DNA from: Actinocorallia sp. API 0066
GTDB lineage: Bacteria > Actinomycetota > Actinomycetes > Streptosporangiales > Streptosporangiaceae
NCBI RefSeq assembly: GCF_020991275.1
Contig: NZ_JAJLQY010000011.1
Location: 186,001-250,000 of the forward strand
Direction of reading: 5' to 3'
Length of the DNA: 64,000 bases
The notes under the pieces were generated by a model that saw nothing but the letters and a program-made list of their open reading frames with translations, did not search any database and was not told the DNA's origin. Positions 17,827 to 26,237 of this stretch are shown one piece after another (position 1 is the first letter of the stretch; the number at the start of each line of letters is the position of its first letter). The translations under genes and the position numbers were made by a program.

Positions 17827-19428
17827 GTGGACGAGAGGCGTGCACGGGCGGAGGCGATCGCGGGTTTCGCGGGGAAGCTGCGGGAGCTGCGCGCATCGGT
17901 GGGCAACCCCCCGTTTCGGGAGATGTCCGGCCGGTCCGGGGCGATCTCGCACACGACATTGCACGAGGCCACAAAAGGCAACCGGCTTCCCAGCTGGGAG
18001 ACGACCGTCGAGTTCGTCCGCGCCTGCGGCGCCGACCCCGCCGACTACCGCCCCCTCTGGGAAACCGCCAACCGCGTCGTCCGATCCACCAACGCCAGGG
18101 AAGCCTCCTCCCGCCCCAGCGCGGACACCACGCCTCCCACAGACGCCACGCTCCACCCTGGCACCGCACCCGCTACCGCTGCCCCGCTCCACCCGAACGC
18201 CGTGCCCGGTCCCGCTACCCCACTTAACCCGAATGTCGCGCCTGGTGCGGATGCTCCGCTTCACCCGAATACCGTGCCTGGCCTAGACGCCCCGCTTCAA
18301 CCCGGTGCCGAGCCTGGTGTGGGTGCCGCGCTTCACCCGAACGCCGTGCCTGGCGCAGATGTCCCGCTTCACTCGAACGCCGTGCCCGGCGCGGCCGCCC
18401 GGCTTCAACCAGGTGCCGAGCCCGGCGCGGGTGCCGCGCTCCACCCTGGCGCCGCACCCGGTGGCGCGCTTCACCCGAATGCCGTGCCTCGCGCTGATAC
18501 CGCTCCTGGTGCGGATGCCGAGGCCCGCGTGGGTGGCGTGCGTCAACCGGGTGACGAGTCTGGTGCGGGTGCGGTGTCCCTTCCGGATGTCGCTCCTCCC
18601 ACGGACGCCCCGCTTGGTTCGGACGCCGACGCCCGCGCGGGTGCCGCGTCCTACTCGGTCGGCGCGTCCGATGCGGGTGGTGTGCTTCAACCGGGTGTCG
18701 AGCCCGGTGCGGGGGTTCGGCCGGACGCCGACGCTCGTGCGGACGGGGCGGCGCGTTCGGGTGCGGTGGTACAGGCCGGGGCTTCGGCGCTTGGGGACGG
18801 TTCGGCGGAGGGGGCGCGGGGTGAAGGTGCGGCTTTTGGGGTGGGCTCTGCCGGTGTGGCGAGGGCGTCGGGCGGGGTGGGGGGCAGGCGGGGGTTTCGG
18901 GTGGGGCGGTTGGTGGTAGGGGTGGTGGCGACGGTGGGCGTGGTGGGGGTTGTCGCGGCGGCGGTGGATCGTGGTGGGGAGGGGGCGAAGCCGGGTGGGG
19001 ATTCGGTGGGGTTGGGGTTGACGGCGGCGGACTGTCCGGTGGTGCCGACGAATCCGCCCGCGGCGCCGCCCGCGAACGAGGGTGACGCGTCGGTGTTCAT
19101 CGCGGACATCACGCTGCTCGACTGCACGCATGTCGGGCGGGGCGAGACCGTCACCAAGGTCTGGCGGATCAAGAACGTCGGGACGGTGCCGTGGCAGGGC
19201 TACTCGCTGCGTCGCCTCGACGTGCCGCAGCGCGCCGACCAGTGCCGGACCGTCAACGAGGTGCCGATCGACGACACCCTCCCCGGCGAGACCGTCGACA
19301 TCGGCACCGAGATCACCACACCCCGCACACCCGGCCTCTGCTACGTCCGCTTCAAGATGGCCGACGCCTCCGGTCAGCTCGTCTTCCCCGGAAGCCGCCC
19401 CCTCAACTTCCAGATCATCGTCGACTGA
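17827..19428 (+). CDS. Membrane protein: N-terminal HTH, tandem repeats, one membrane helix, NBR1-type Ig domain outside
   Basis: The 533-aa product starts at GTG 17827. Residues 1-85 form a helix-turn-helix-like cytoplasmic domain (SHTTLHEATKGNRLPSWETT), of the kind found in actinomycete XRE-related proteins. Residues about 108-300 are a low-complexity repeat with a 13-residue unit such as PLHPNAVPGADA. A hydrophobic helix lies at about 357-380, and the C-terminal domain (400-533) is an NBR1-like Ig fold (VTKVWRIKNVGTVPWQGY, four Cys). It may carry a signal from the wall to the HTH; that is an inference. Confidence 0.8.
   Translation: MDERRARAEAIAGFAGKLRELRASVGNPPFREMSGRSGAISHTTLHEATKGNRLPSWETTVEFVRACGADPADYRPLWETANRVVRSTNAREASSRPSADTTPPTDATLHPGTAPATAAPLHPNAVPGPATPLNPNVAPGADAPLHPNTVPGLDAPLQPGAEPGVGAALHPNAVPGADVPLHSNAVPGAAARLQPGAEPGAGAALHPGAAPGGALHPNAVPRADTAPGADAEARVGGVRQPGDESGAGAVSLPDVAPPTDAPLGSDADARAGAASYSVGASDAGGVLQPGVEPGAGVRPDADARADGAARSGAVVQAGASALGDGSAEGARGEGAAFGVGSAGVARASGGVGGRRGFRVGRLVVGVVATVGVVGVVAAAVDRGGEGAKPGGDSVGLGLTAADCPVVPTNPPAAPPANEGDASVFIADITLLDCTHVGRGETVTKVWRIKNVGTVPWQGYSLRRLDVPQRADQCRTVNEVPIDDTLPGETVDIGTEITTPRTPGLCYVRFKMADASGQLVFPGSRPLNFQIIVD
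18151..18510 (+). repeat. In-frame tandem repeat, 39-nt unit
   Basis: About nine degenerate copies of a 39-nt (13-residue) unit encode variants of LHPNAVPGADAP, alternating with LQPGAEPGAGAA. Copies differ mostly by single bases. Weaker traces (GVLQPGVEPGAG) continue to about 18740, so the array probably once extended further. Period and reading frame are kept throughout, so copy-number change would not break the gene. Confidence 0.75.
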
Positions 19429-19518
19429 TCCCGGCGCGCGGCGCGCGGCGCCCGGTGCCCCCGCACCCCGGCGCCGCCGAACTCCGCGACCGCGGAGCGT
19501 CCGAGTGTCCCGGTGTCC

Positions 19519-19558
19519 GGCCCCGGTTCCCCCAGAGGACGGGTGGGGAACCGGGGCC
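19519..19558. terminator. Strong hairpin terminator 1 of 2
   Basis: A perfect 14-bp stem, GGCCCCGGTTCCCC with its exact complement, closes a 12-nt loop. It lies between the convergent NBR1-Ig gene and the SpoIID-domain gene and is nearly repeated by the next hairpin. Confidence 0.75.
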
Positions 19559-19579
19559 AGCCGGGCATGGTGTGCCGCC

Positions 19580-19613
19580 GCCCCGGTTCTCCCAGAGGGT
19601 GGGGAACCGGGGC
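19580..19613. terminator. Strong hairpin terminator 2 of 2
   Basis: A 13-bp stem with one G-U pair shares the CCCCGGTTC/GGAACCGGGG core of the preceding hairpin. It sits 10 nt before the stop of the - strand SpoIID-domain gene. The pair appears to be a local duplication serving both directions. Confidence 0.75.
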
Positions 19614-19623
19614 GCGGAAGGGG

Positions 19624-20568
19624 TCAGGACTTCAGGGTGATCCCCCGGTAGTAGTGCCTGAGGATGCGGGTGTGGGTCCAGCCGGAGCGGGCGAGGTCGC
19701 GGGAGCCGTGCTGGGACATCCATTCGCCGTCGACCCACCAGGAGCGGCACGCCGTTGTGGTGGCGCAGTACTGGGCCTGGTAGATCTTGCCGCCCCGGGT
19801 GAGGCGGGTGCGCCAGGTCGCGTCGACGGCGGCGCTGGTCGCGGGCTTGGCGGAGCCGGGCTTGTAGACCTGGCTGTTGGTGTGGTCCCAGACGTCGAAG
19901 CACTTGCCGCCCGCCGTCCTGCGGGTCGAGTGCAGCGCCCAGTACCAGCCGTGGTTCTTGACGGCGATCGCCCCGGCCCGCAGCGATTCCTTGGGCCAGC
20001 TCGCGTACCACTCGTTCGGCAGGACGTCCTTGACGTACGTCCGGAACGGAACACGGTCGACGCGGCCGAGCGACGCCCGGTAGACGAGGATCGTGGTCGG
20101 CGGCTTGGTGTGTGTGCCGTCGGTCTTGCAGCCGGTCGGGGTCGGCGCCGGGGCGGCGCTCAGGAACCGGTGCGCCGCGTTCTGGTTCTTCAGCCCCGTT
20201 TCGAGGTTGCCTTTGGAGCCGGGACGGAAGTCCTGGTAGGCGCCCTTGTAGTTGCTGTTGAAGTAGACGCGGACGGTTTTACCGCTGCGGTTCCAGACGG
20301 ACGCCGCCTCGTTCTTGATGCATTTTCCCTTGCCGTTTCCGGCGCCCTTGAAGTCGTAGCAGGACGGCTGCTTTGTGCCGTAGTCGCCGACCGAGGAGGT
20401 GAAGTCCGAGAGGGACCCCTTGTTGTTGCTGTTGAAGTAGTAGCAGAACTCGCCGGTCTGGCAGACGCCGTCGCGTCCGGCCGCCGCCACGGGCGGGGCG
20501 GCGACGAGCACGCCGCCGAACGCCAGTGCCGCGGCGCCCGCGAGCAGTTTCGCGATGCGTGGGAACAC
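19624..20568 (-). CDS. Secreted protein: I36-type domain plus SpoIID/LytB domain
   Basis: The 314-aa product has a signal peptide (cleavage near VAAA, residue 30). Residues 31-135 are an I36-type beta-gamma module (CQTGEFCYYFNSNNKGSLSDF, six Cys), a family that includes actinomycete peptidase inhibitors. Residues 160-314 are a SpoIID/LytB domain (DVLPNEWYASWPKESLRAGAI; WVDGEWMSQHGS), linked in sporulating bacteria to peptidoglycan cleavage. The I36 module is nearly identical to that of the next gene. Role in wall turnover during differentiation is an inference. Confidence 0.85.
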   Translation of the reverse strand: MFPRIAKLLAGAAALAFGGVLVAAPPVAAAGRDGVCQTGEFCYYFNSNNKGSLSDFTSSVGDYGTKQPSCYDFKGAGNGKGKCIKNEAASVWNRSGKTVRVYFNSNYKGAYQDFRPGSKGNLETGLKNQNAAHRFLSAAPAPTPTGCKTDGTHTKPPTTILVYRASLGRVDRVPFRTYVKDVLPNEWYASWPKESLRAGAIAVKNHGWYWALHSTRRTAGGKCFDVWDHTNSQVYKPGSAKPATSAAVDATWRTRLTRGGKIYQAQYCATTTACRSWWVDGEWMSQHGSRDLARSGWTHTRILRHYYRGITLKS

Positions 20569-20598
20569 GGTTTCCTTCCGTTCGTCAGGGGGCCGCCG

Positions 20599-21492
20599 CT
20601 AGCGGACGTTGTAGCCGAGCGAGTTCCAGAACGCGTTCGGGTTGGGGTTGCTCAGGACGGGGTCGCCGACGCTCTTGGAGGCGTACTTCTGCCGTCCCGG
20701 CCGCATCTCGACGTGGGTGTGCGCGCTGGCGGAGGAGCCGACGCCGCGCCACGACTCAAGGGCGATGGCCTGCCCCTTCTTGACGGTCTGGCCGACCTTC
20801 AGCGACGCGTTCGGCGCGGTGTGCAGGTAGATGACGGACTTGTTCAGCGACGCGTTGTAGATCGAGATGGTGGAGAGCCCGCCGCTGCCGGTGCGGCCGC
20901 GCGCGACGTGGATGATCTGGCCGGTGATGAGGGCGCGCACGTTGACGCCGACGCCGCGCACGAAGTCGATGCCCTCGTGCCGTCCGGGGGTGCTCGTGTA
21001 GCCGTCGAAGTGGCAGCTGATCCGGCCCGTCGCGTTGTAAAGGGCGTAGGACAGGTTGACGCGTCCGGTCGAGGCGGGCGGGCTGAACCGGTGCGAGGCG
21101 TTCTGGTTCTTCAGCGTCGCGCTCAGGTTGCCTTTCGCGCCGGCCTTGAAGTCCTGGTAGGAGCCCTTGTAGCCGGTGTTGTAGTAGACGCGGACGGTTT
21201 TGCCGCTGCGGTTCCAGACGGACGCCGCCTCGTTCTTGATGCACTTGCCTTTACCCGCGCCGGAGCCCTTGAAGTCGTAGCAGGACGGCTGCTTGGTGCC
21301 GTAGTCGGCGACCGATCCGCCGAAGTCCGAGACGGATCCCTTGGTGTTGCTGTTGAAGTAGTAGCAGAACTCGCCGGTCTCGCAGACGCCGTTGCGGGTG
21401 GCGGCGGAGGCGGGCGACGCGGTGCCGAGCACGATGCCGCCGAGCGCGATCACGCCTGCCGCCGCGGTGAAGACGCGGTTGAGGGTTGCCAT
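20599..21492 (-). CDS. Secreted protein: I36-type domain plus M23 metallopeptidase
   Basis: The 297-aa product has a signal peptide cleaved near ASA (residue 30). Residues 37-135 are the same I36-type module as the neighbour, differing in few positions. The C-terminal M23/LytM domain keeps the zinc ligands His172 and Asp176 (HEGIDF) and the HTH pair His258/His260 (AHTHVEM), so it should cut peptide bonds in wall cross-links. Only 30 nt separate it from the next gene, so the two may be co-transcribed. Confidence 0.88.
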   Translation of the reverse strand: MATLNRVFTAAAGVIALGGIVLGTASPASAATRNGVCETGEFCYYFNSNTKGSVSDFGGSVADYGTKQPSCYDFKGSGAGKGKCIKNEAASVWNRSGKTVRVYYNTGYKGSYQDFKAGAKGNLSATLKNQNASHRFSPPASTGRVNLSYALYNATGRISCHFDGYTSTPGRHEGIDFVRGVGVNVRALITGQIIHVARGRTGSGGLSTISIYNASLNKSVIYLHTAPNASLKVGQTVKKGQAIALESWRGVGSSASAHTHVEMRPGRQKYASKSVGDPVLSNPNPNAFWNSLGYNVR

Positions 21493-21535
21493 GGTGTTTC
21501 TCCTTCGTGTGTCCGTGGTGCCTGGGTGGAGGGGG

Positions 21536-22384
21536 TCAGCGGCGCTGGTGTTCCTCCCAGGTGCGGATGGTCACCTTCGGGCCGTCGTCCTTGCCGCGTC
21601 CGGCGAGCCCGTTGAGACCGAGGTAGTAGTCGCCGACCTGGTTCTGGGCCTGGCCGGACAGGTCGGTGTCGCTGATCGCGACGGCGTGGATGTGCCACGG
21701 CCAGTCGGCCTGCGCGGGGCTGCGCAGCCACGCCGCGAAGCCGACGGTGCGCAGCGCGCGGACGACGGCGGTGCGGGTCGCGGCGTTCATCCCCTTGACG
21801 GAGATGTCGATGACGCCGCCTCCGTCGTGCGTCCCGGCGGAGGTGGGGTCGCCGCCGGGGTTGTACGAGCCCTGGTCGAGCTTGAGGGTGCGGCCGTGCA
21901 GCCGTTTCGCCTCGGCCAGCATGGCGCGGGTGCGGGCGCTGACGACGACGCCGCCGAGTGGCACCTTGCCGCCCGGCGAGATGGCCCGGGTGACTTTGAA
22001 GCGTCCCGCGCCGAGTTTGGCGAGTGACGCCTTGCCGGGCAGCCCGTTCGCGGCGAGGCCCTTGTAGCCGAGCGACCGTTGGAACTTCGCGTAGGCGGCG
22101 ACGGTGGTGGTGCCGAAGTAGCCGTCCACCCACTTCGCGTCGAGGAGGCGCCGGTCGCGTAGGGCGCGTTCGACAAGCAGGACGCTTGCCTTGGCGCCGG
22201 GGGTCAGCTTGGTGTCGGGACGCCGTGGGTCGATCTGGGCGGCCTTGACGACGGCTTCCATATTGACGCTCGGTAGCGCCCTGACGTCAGCCGCCCGTGC
22301 CGCCTCTGTCCCCGTCCCTGACGCTCCGGTCAGGGAGGCGACGACGGCGGCCGCCACGAGGACGGCACATGAGGTCGGTTTCAC
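21536..22384 (-). CDS. Secreted peptidoglycan-binding / M15-like carboxypeptidase protein
   Basis: The product is about 282 aa from GTG 22384 (a second GTG precedes it), behind GGGAG; the frame is open further upstream but that part lacks a signal peptide. A signal segment (CAVLVAAAVVASLTGA) leads to a PG_binding_1 domain (VDGYFGTTTVAAYAKFQ). The C-terminal half has the M15/VanY pattern: SAGTHDGGGVIDIS (His and Asp ligands) and WPWHIHAVAI. It likely trims D-Ala-ended stem peptides or a similar bond. It lies in the same wall-enzyme cluster, 43 nt before the M23 gene. Confidence 0.8.
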   Translation of the reverse strand: MKPTSCAVLVAAAVVASLTGASGTGTEAARAADVRALPSVNMEAVVKAAQIDPRRPDTKLTPGAKASVLLVERALRDRRLLDAKWVDGYFGTTTVAAYAKFQRSLGYKGLAANGLPGKASLAKLGAGRFKVTRAISPGGKVPLGGVVVSARTRAMLAEAKRLHGRTLKLDQGSYNPGGDPTSAGTHDGGGVIDISVKGMNAATRTAVVRALRTVGFAAWLRSPAQADWPWHIHAVAISDTDLSGQAQNQVGDYYLGLNGLAGRGKDDGPKVTIRTWEEHQRR

Positions 22385-22522
22385 CACTTCTCCCGCTTTG
22401 AGACGACTGTCGGATTGCCGCGGCGGAGCCAACCTTCCCGTTTCCCCCACCCGTCCGCAACAAGATCGTGTTGTCAGCCTGTCCACGGCCCGCGTCTTAC
22501 AGGCCGCCGAAGCCGCTGACGT

Positions 22523-22569
22523 CCTGACAAAAGCGAAACGCCCCCCGCCGTCGGCGAGGGGCTGTCAGG
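22523..22569 (-). terminator. Nested hairpin terminator after the OYE gene
   Basis: Read on the - strand, GCCCC..GCC-GAC-GGC..GGGGC forms a stem of about 9 bp with a small bulge, followed by GTTTCGCTTTT. An outer CCTGACA/TGTCAGG 7-bp arm encloses all of it. It separates the OYE-type oxidoreductase gene from the wall-enzyme genes. Confidence 0.65.
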
Positions 22570-22578
22570 GAGCGGGCG

Positions 22579-23829
22579 TCAGCCGCGTTTGGGGGTGAGG
22601 GCGGCGGGGCCGTAGCGGAGCATGGACGTGAGGGTGCGGTACCAGGGGCGGGCGGGGTCGGGGTCGTGGCCCGCCGCCATCCGGTGGAGCTGCTCGGCGT
22701 GCCACTGGAGGTTCACGGCGCTGTCCAGCGGACGGAGGTCGGTGAGACGGCCCAGGACGGGACGGGCGCCGACCCGGATCGGCGGTGTGTCGAGCCGGGC
22801 GACGCCGCGTTCGAGCAGGGCCCTGGCGGCGTCGGGGGTGACGCAGGCGGGGCGGCCGAGGCCGATGAGGTCGCAGTCGTCGTCGGCGAGCGCCTGGTCC
22901 ATCGCGGCGCGGGAGCGGAACCCTCCGGTGACGGCGATAGGCGTGCCCTCGGCTATCGAGCGGACCGTGCGGGCGTAATCAAGGAAGTACGCCTCGCGCG
23001 CGCGGGTGGACTCCGCCATCACGCCCATCATGGCCGGGGCCTCGTAGGAGCCGCCGCTGATCTCGATGAGATCGATGCCCTCCGCCACGAGCGCCCGGAC
23101 GACGTCACGAGACTCCTCCTCGGTGAACCCGCCGCGCTGGAAGTCCGCCGAATTGAGCTTGATACCTACGGAGAATCCGGGGCTCACCGAAGAACGGATC
23201 GCGCGCAGCACCTCAAGCACGAACCTGCGTCGCCGTTCCGGATCGCCGCCCCACGCGTCGTCCCGCTGGTTGGAGCGCGGCGAGAGGAACTGGGTGACGA
23301 GGTAGCCGTGCGCCCCGTGGATCTGCACACCGTCGAATCCGGCGGCCTCGACGACCCCGGCGGTCGTCCCGAACCGCGTGATGATCTCGCGGATCTCCGC
23401 GTCGGTGAGCGCGCGCGGCCTGGACGCCCCCGGAACCCGCGCGGCGATCGCGCTCGGCGCGACCGGCCGGTTCCCGCTGACGCGCCGGTTCGCCTGCCGC
23501 CCCGGATGGTTGACCTGCGCCCAGATCGGCCCGCCCTGTTCGCGGTGGCCCTTGGCCCACCGGGTCAGCGCGGCGAGGTGGCGCTCGTCCTCGACGACGA
23601 CGTTGCCGGGCTCGCCCAGGTGCCGCCGGTCGACCATGACGTTGCCGGTGACGACAAGCCCGTATCCGCCGCCGCTCCATCTGCGGTAGAGCGTCTCCAG
23701 GCGGGTGCCGGGCGAGCCGTCGGGTTCCGCGAGCCCCTCGCTCAACGCGGACTTCATGAGCCGATTCGGCAGCGTTTGACCTGATCTGAGAGTGAGGGGG
23801 GTGTCCAGCCGGGTCGGGGTGGAAGTCAA
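22579..23829 (-). CDS. Old-yellow-enzyme family NADH:flavin oxidoreductase
   Basis: The product is 416 aa from TTG 23829, chosen by AGGAG at good spacing and because the family N terminus (PLTLRSGQTLPNRLMKSAL) follows. It is an FMN-dependent TIM barrel that reduces activated C=C bonds. Motifs seen: WAQVNHPGRQ, the catalytic HGAHGYLVTQFLSPRSNQR, and the FMN-phosphate region IAVTGGFRS and DLIGLGRPACVTPD. No iron-sulfur domain follows, so it is the short class. Start and stop with the upstream SDR fragment overlap as TTGA. Confidence 0.88.
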   Translation of the reverse strand: MTSTPTRLDTPLTLRSGQTLPNRLMKSALSEGLAEPDGSPGTRLETLYRRWSGGGYGLVVTGNVMVDRRHLGEPGNVVVEDERHLAALTRWAKGHREQGGPIWAQVNHPGRQANRRVSGNRPVAPSAIAARVPGASRPRALTDAEIREIITRFGTTAGVVEAAGFDGVQIHGAHGYLVTQFLSPRSNQRDDAWGGDPERRRRFVLEVLRAIRSSVSPGFSVGIKLNSADFQRGGFTEEESRDVVRALVAEGIDLIEISGGSYEAPAMMGVMAESTRAREAYFLDYARTVRSIAEGTPIAVTGGFRSRAAMDQALADDDCDLIGLGRPACVTPDAARALLERGVARLDTPPIRVGARPVLGRLTDLRPLDSAVNLQWHAEQLHRMAAGHDPDPARPWYRTLTSMLRYGPAALTPKRG

Positions 23830-24116
23830 GGCTGTCTCCTGTCGCCGGTGCGCGTCGCCGGGGGACGGGCCGCGGCGACGACGCGGGGGATCGTATCGCC
23901 ACAAAAGCCGAACCGCTCCACAAAGGGCCGGGCGAATCCGGGCGCCTTCGCCGCCGGAAGAAGGGAGCGGGGCACCACGATCTGCGCCGCCCGCCTCTCG
24001 ATCCCCCCGACGGCCTCGGCCACGACGGCGTCCAGCGGCACCATCTTCCACATGCCCTCGGTGTTGCCCGCCCACAGCAGGATCCCTGCGGGGCCCTCGA
24101 ACACCTCGTCCATCAT
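23826..24116 (-). pseudogene. C-terminal fragment of a short-chain dehydrogenase (truncated)
   Basis: The 96-aa frame reads like the tail of an SDR protein: LDAVVAEAVGGIERRAAQI followed by VPRSLLPAAKAPGFARPF. The Rossmann GxxxGxG motif and the YxxxK catalytic site are not present upstream in any frame I can follow. It ends 4 nt inside the OYE start (TTGA overlap), so it may once have been the first gene of a two-gene redox operon. It could instead be a small real protein with its own start. Confidence 0.45.
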
Positions 24117-24322
24117 GGGCGTCGCGAAGACAACCCCCCACCCCCTGACCCCCGATCGGCCTCAGCCACCCGCCGCCCCGTTCTCGTCGGCGCCCGGTCG
24201 GCAGCGGCGACCGGTCACGCGCGGCGCTCGCCCCGCTGAGGCCGCCAGATCGGGAAGGGGTTTCCAGCCCCGGAAGGGTCATGCCTGGGAGGTAAGAGCT
24301 TTCTGGCGTTCGGGGAAGTCCG

Positions 24323-25780
24323 TCAGCGGGGAGAGGGGAGGTCGAGGAGGTTGCGGGTTCGGATGGAGCGGGCGAGCCGGTAGGCGGCATCGGCGTCGAC
24401 GAGGCCCGCTCCGGTGGCGCCGTCGTGGCCTTCGCCGGCGGGCTCGCCCATGGCGCTCGTGCCGTGGACGACGTCCAGGGCGGACGCCTTGAGCAGCGCC
24501 TTGACCAGGTCGGGCGACAGGCCGGGCTGCGCCTGCTTGAGCAGGGCGCAGACGCCCGCGATCTGCGGGGCGGCCGCGCTGGTGCCGCTGATCACCGCCC
24601 ACCCGTCGTCGGCGCCGGTCTGGTCGTTCCCGCTCAGGGAGCGGTCGATGACGTCGCCCGGCTCCACGGGCAGCGCGATGTAGATCGCGTGCGGCCTCAT
24701 CCCCACCAGGCCGCAGACGTCGGGGACATGGCGTCCGGGGTAGATGAGGCTGTCGAAGCTGCTGGCGTAGTCCGACGCCTGGAGGTCGAAGCCCGTGCCG
24801 CCCGGTGCGGGCCGGGCGTGGACGCCGCCCACCGCGATGACGTCCGGCAGCATCGCGGGGAACGCGACGTGCCCGTTGCCCGCCGAGAAGCAGACGGTGA
24901 TGCCGCGCTCCCGGACGGCCTCCAGCACCGCCAGCTCCAGCGGTTTGAGGTAGTTCGGCAGCTCGCTGAGGCCGGGCAGGTGGAAGCCCCAGCTGTTGGT
25001 GAGGACGGCCGGGTGCAGGTCGCTCGCCGTCTTGAACGCGAGCACCGGGTTCGCCCCCATCTTGACGCCGACGAAGTCGATGTCGCGGGCCGCCGCGAAG
25101 ATGTTCGCCGCCTCGGCCGTGCCGTGCCCGTACTCGTCGTGCTCGACCCGGGTCGCGTCCGGCGCGAGCGTCGCCTGGTACTGGTAGCCGTGCGCCGCGT
25201 AGAACGGGTGCCGGTAGAACCCGGTGTCGGTCATCGCGACGAGCACGCCCCGCCCCGTCACGCCGTGCTGGTGCACGGCCGTGGCCCGCAGGATCAGCGC
25301 GACGTCGTCCGGGACCCGCAGGTGGAAGTAGGGCAGCGGTGGCGGGATCGGCGATCCGAAGAACACCGGCGGGCGCTGCGGGTAGGCCCGTTCGACCAGC
25401 GACGACAGCCGCTCCGGCACCGTGAACGGCACGTCGGGGACGTGCGAAAGGAAGGTGACCTGGTCGGATTCGTCTGCCTCGTCGCCGGGCTGCCCGTGCA
25501 GCGCCCGAGTGTGCGGCTCGACCACGGTGCCGAAGGTGCTCTCCCACAGGCCGCGGTCGCACTCTCCGCTGACGGAGTAGGTGCCGATGTGCCGGATCGT
25601 GAAGCCGATCGCCTGCAGTTCGGCGGCGGCGTCGGCGGCGCGCCCGTCCGGCGGGGCGAGCCGCTCCAGCACCGACGCCTGGGCCGCCGCGGTGCCCTCG
25701 AACACCGACGCGCCGCTCTCGGACCTGACGACCGCCTCGAAGTGGACCCTGTTCTCCTGGTTGTCCGTCACCGTGACCAC
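24323..25780 (-). CDS. S8 subtilisin-like serine peptidase with N-terminal prodomain
   Basis: The product is 485 aa from GTG 25780, behind AGGAGG. The catalytic triad is complete: Asp in AMTDTGFYRH (about residue 182), His in YGHGTAEAAN (about 217) and Ser in ISGTSAAAP (about 399), with the oxyanion Asn in FSAGNG. Residues about 15-130 form a domain homologous to the separate 80-aa protein encoded just upstream (shared SVSG, LWExTFGT and FF patterns) and probably act as a propeptide. I see no clear signal peptide, so it may stay inside or be exported atypically. Confidence 0.88.
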   Translation of the reverse strand: MVTVTDNQENRVHFEAVVRSESGASVFEGTAAAQASVLERLAPPDGRAADAAAELQAIGFTIRHIGTYSVSGECDRGLWESTFGTVVEPHTRALHGQPGDEADESDQVTFLSHVPDVPFTVPERLSSLVERAYPQRPPVFFGSPIPPPLPYFHLRVPDDVALILRATAVHQHGVTGRGVLVAMTDTGFYRHPFYAAHGYQYQATLAPDATRVEHDEYGHGTAEAANIFAAARDIDFVGVKMGANPVLAFKTASDLHPAVLTNSWGFHLPGLSELPNYLKPLELAVLEAVRERGITVCFSAGNGHVAFPAMLPDVIAVGGVHARPAPGGTGFDLQASDYASSFDSLIYPGRHVPDVCGLVGMRPHAIYIALPVEPGDVIDRSLSGNDQTGADDGWAVISGTSAAAPQIAGVCALLKQAQPGLSPDLVKALLKASALDVVHGTSAMGEPAGEGHDGATGAGLVDADAAYRLARSIRTRNLLDLPSPR

Positions 25781-25808
25781 GAGCGCTCCCTCCTGAGCCG
25801 TGACGGCG

Positions 25809-26051
25809 CTAGAAGAACTCCGGAGGCTCGACGACGTAGACGTCACGGACCAGCCCCGCCAGCTCCGCCGGTATCTCGCGCCGCCCGTTCCCGGTCGTCC
25901 CGAAGGTGCGTTCCCACAGCTCCTTCGGCCCGCTCACGCTGATCGTCCCGCCGCCGTGCAGGATCCTGAACCCGAGGTCCCGCAGCGCGGCGGCCGCTGC
26001 CCGTTCGCGCCCCTCGACGGCCAGCACCTCAGCGGAGATCAGGTACGTCAT
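25809..26051 (-). CDS. Stand-alone propeptide-like protein matching the peptidase prodomain
   Basis: The 80-aa product begins at ATG 26051. Its LRDLGFRILHGGGTISVSG and LWERTFGT segments and closing PPEFF align with LQAIGFTIRH...TYSVSG, LWESTFGT and RPPVFF in the S8 peptidase encoded 28 nt downstream. Free subtilisin propeptide homologues act elsewhere as tight inhibitors or folding aids, so this is likely an inhibitor or chaperone of its neighbour. That function is an inference; the homology is visible. Confidence 0.75.
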   Translation of the reverse strand: MTYLISAEVLAVEGRERAAAAALRDLGFRILHGGGTISVSGPKELWERTFGTTGNGRREIPAELAGLVRDVYVVEPPEFF

Positions 26052-26237
26052 CGCCCCCCGTGCTCCCCCATCCGCGCCTGGATCACGAACAGTAGCCCTC
26101 TCTCACGTTGGGCTGAACCCCCTCGTCCGACGGCAGTGACTCCTGTGACCGGTGTTCTGCCCCGGTCCACTTCCGGCCGAACCCGCCGAACCCTTGACGG
26201 CAGAACCAGCCGCATGCGGTGCCGTCGACGAGGTGGG

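Noticed and set aside
18151-18510. A CRISPR array
   Set aside because: The repeats are in frame, contiguous and degenerate within a protein, with no unique spacers or cas genes.
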